Source: JACQHJ01 sp964624955
GTDB taxonomy: Bacteria; Patescibacteriota; Microgenomatia; Levybacterales; UBA12049
Direction of reading: 5' to 3'
DNA: 5,177 nt
Assembly: GCA_964624955.1 (NCBI GenBank)
Contig: CAZUZF010000042.1
Coordinates: 1-5,177, forward strand
The notes beneath the pieces were generated by a model that made no database searches, was not told the DNA's origin, and saw only the letters and a list, made by a program, of their open reading frames with translations. The position numbers and the translations under genes were made by a program. Below are positions 4,833-5,177 of the stretch, in pieces (the stretch's first letter is position 1; each line of letters opens with the position of its first letter).

Positions 4833-4897
4833 ATTCTTTTTGTCCTTGGGGGGGGCAACAGACTTTAGGGCTCTCCCCCGGGACTTAAGAAAAGAAT
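4833..4897 (+). other. Long G/C-rich imperfect hairpin between two surface genes
   Basis: Nested arms pair ATTCTTTT (4833-4840) with AAAAGAAT (4890-4897), GTCC (4842-4845) with GGAC (4881-4884), and GGGGG (4848-4852) with CCCCC (4875-4879), leaving a loop of about 22 nt. An eight-G run (4848-4855) stands out in AT-rich surroundings. No clean T-run follows the 3' arm, so it is not a classic + strand terminator, although it could end or stabilise the mRNA of the 4346 gene. On the - strand the T-rich arm would come last. It matches no RNA family that I recognise. Confidence 0.6.
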
Positions 4898-4913
4898 TTA
4901 TAAATTTTATATT
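4885..4913 (+). promoter_or_regulatory. Possible promoter for the 4933 gene
   Basis: TATATT (5 of 6 matches) at 4908-4913 with a weak TTAAGA at 4885-4890, 17 bp apart. The start of transcription would be near 4920, giving a leader of about 13 nt without a Shine-Dalgarno. The -35 overlaps the 3' side of the hairpin. AT-rich context makes this weak. Confidence 0.3.
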
Positions 4914-4932
4914 AGTATTATTTATCTAAAAT

Positions 4933-5177
4933 ATGGCAGGAAAAATAGAAAAATTTAAAAAATACTTGGCAACAGTTTTAATAGTATTTTTAATGCTTTA
5001 CAGTACAATGTTGCCGACAGTTGTATTTGCCGAAGAAGCTCCCCCTGACCCAGAGCCTACTGCAACACAAGCTCCAACTTCTGAAACACCTGTAACAACA
5101 GTAGATAATACTGCAACAGTTGAAAATGATGTGCAGACGACATCTGATACAGGTGATAATATTATTAATCCGACTCC
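4933..5177 (+). CDS. Secreted surface protein, N-terminal part (3'-partial)
   Basis: 81 codons are visible before the window ends. A basic N-terminus (KIEKFKK) and hydrophobic core (12-32) form a signal peptide with likely cleavage after VVFA at 33. A Pro/Thr/Glu-rich stretch follows (34-56), then NTATVENDVQTTSDTGDN (59-76). This last segment matches the NGAKVKNYV...NTGFN repeat start of the 4346 protein (shared pattern N-x-A-x-V-x-N-x-V-x-T, then TGxN), so it probably opens the first of several repeats. Whether a sorting signal or membrane helix follows cannot be seen. No Shine-Dalgarno precedes the ATG. Its place after the 4346 gene suggests a set of co-located surface paralogues. Function is unknown; a role as surface or appendage component is inferred. 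Confidence 0.8.
   Translation, partial: MAGKIEKFKKYLATVLIVFLMLYSTMLPTVVFAEEAPPDPEPTATQAPTSETPVTTVDNTATVENDVQTTSDTGDNIINPT

Overview
The window is AT-rich and every supported gene is on the + strand. The genes are small and closely packed. Proline-threonine linkers, secreted Asn/Thr/Gly repeat proteins and a sortase sit beside ordinary metabolic genes. This combination suggests a Candidate Phyla Radiation bacterium, most likely of the Microgenomates (OP11) group. That placement rests on style and remembered family resemblance, not on a marker gene. The standard code fits: no in-frame UGA needs recoding.

Left part (1-2428): the 3' end of a multi-pass membrane acyltransferase (acyltransferase-3 type), then msrB (methionine-R-sulfoxide reductase) and pyrD (dihydroorotate dehydrogenase, class-2-like but with a cysteine at the catalytic-base position). 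Gaps are 25 and 35 bp.

Right part (2438-5177): a cell-surface locus. A good promoter (2438-2467) precedes a secreted, C-terminally anchored Pro/Thr/Gly-rich protein whose stop overlaps the start of a sortase by 8 nt. After them come a short secreted paralogue broken by an in-frame TAA, a 55-codon DUF2292/YezD-like gene with a terminator-like hairpin just before its ATG, a roughly 290-bp stretch with another promoter-like element and terminator-like hairpin, a secreted protein made of two tandem repeats and preceded by the only textbook Shine-Dalgarno in the window, a long G/C-rich imperfect hairpin, and the start of another secreted protein.

How the genes may work together: the secreted proteins at 2506, 3555, 4346 and 4933 share short motifs (TG[ND]A, V-N-[ST]-N-x-V, N-x-A-x-V-x-N, TGxN). 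Two of them also share a C-x-C pair just after the VNxNxV motif. The most economical reading is a family of related surface or appendage proteins, at least one of which is a plausible substrate of the adjacent sortase. The sortase call is firm from its His/Cys/Arg residues. The assembly role is inference.
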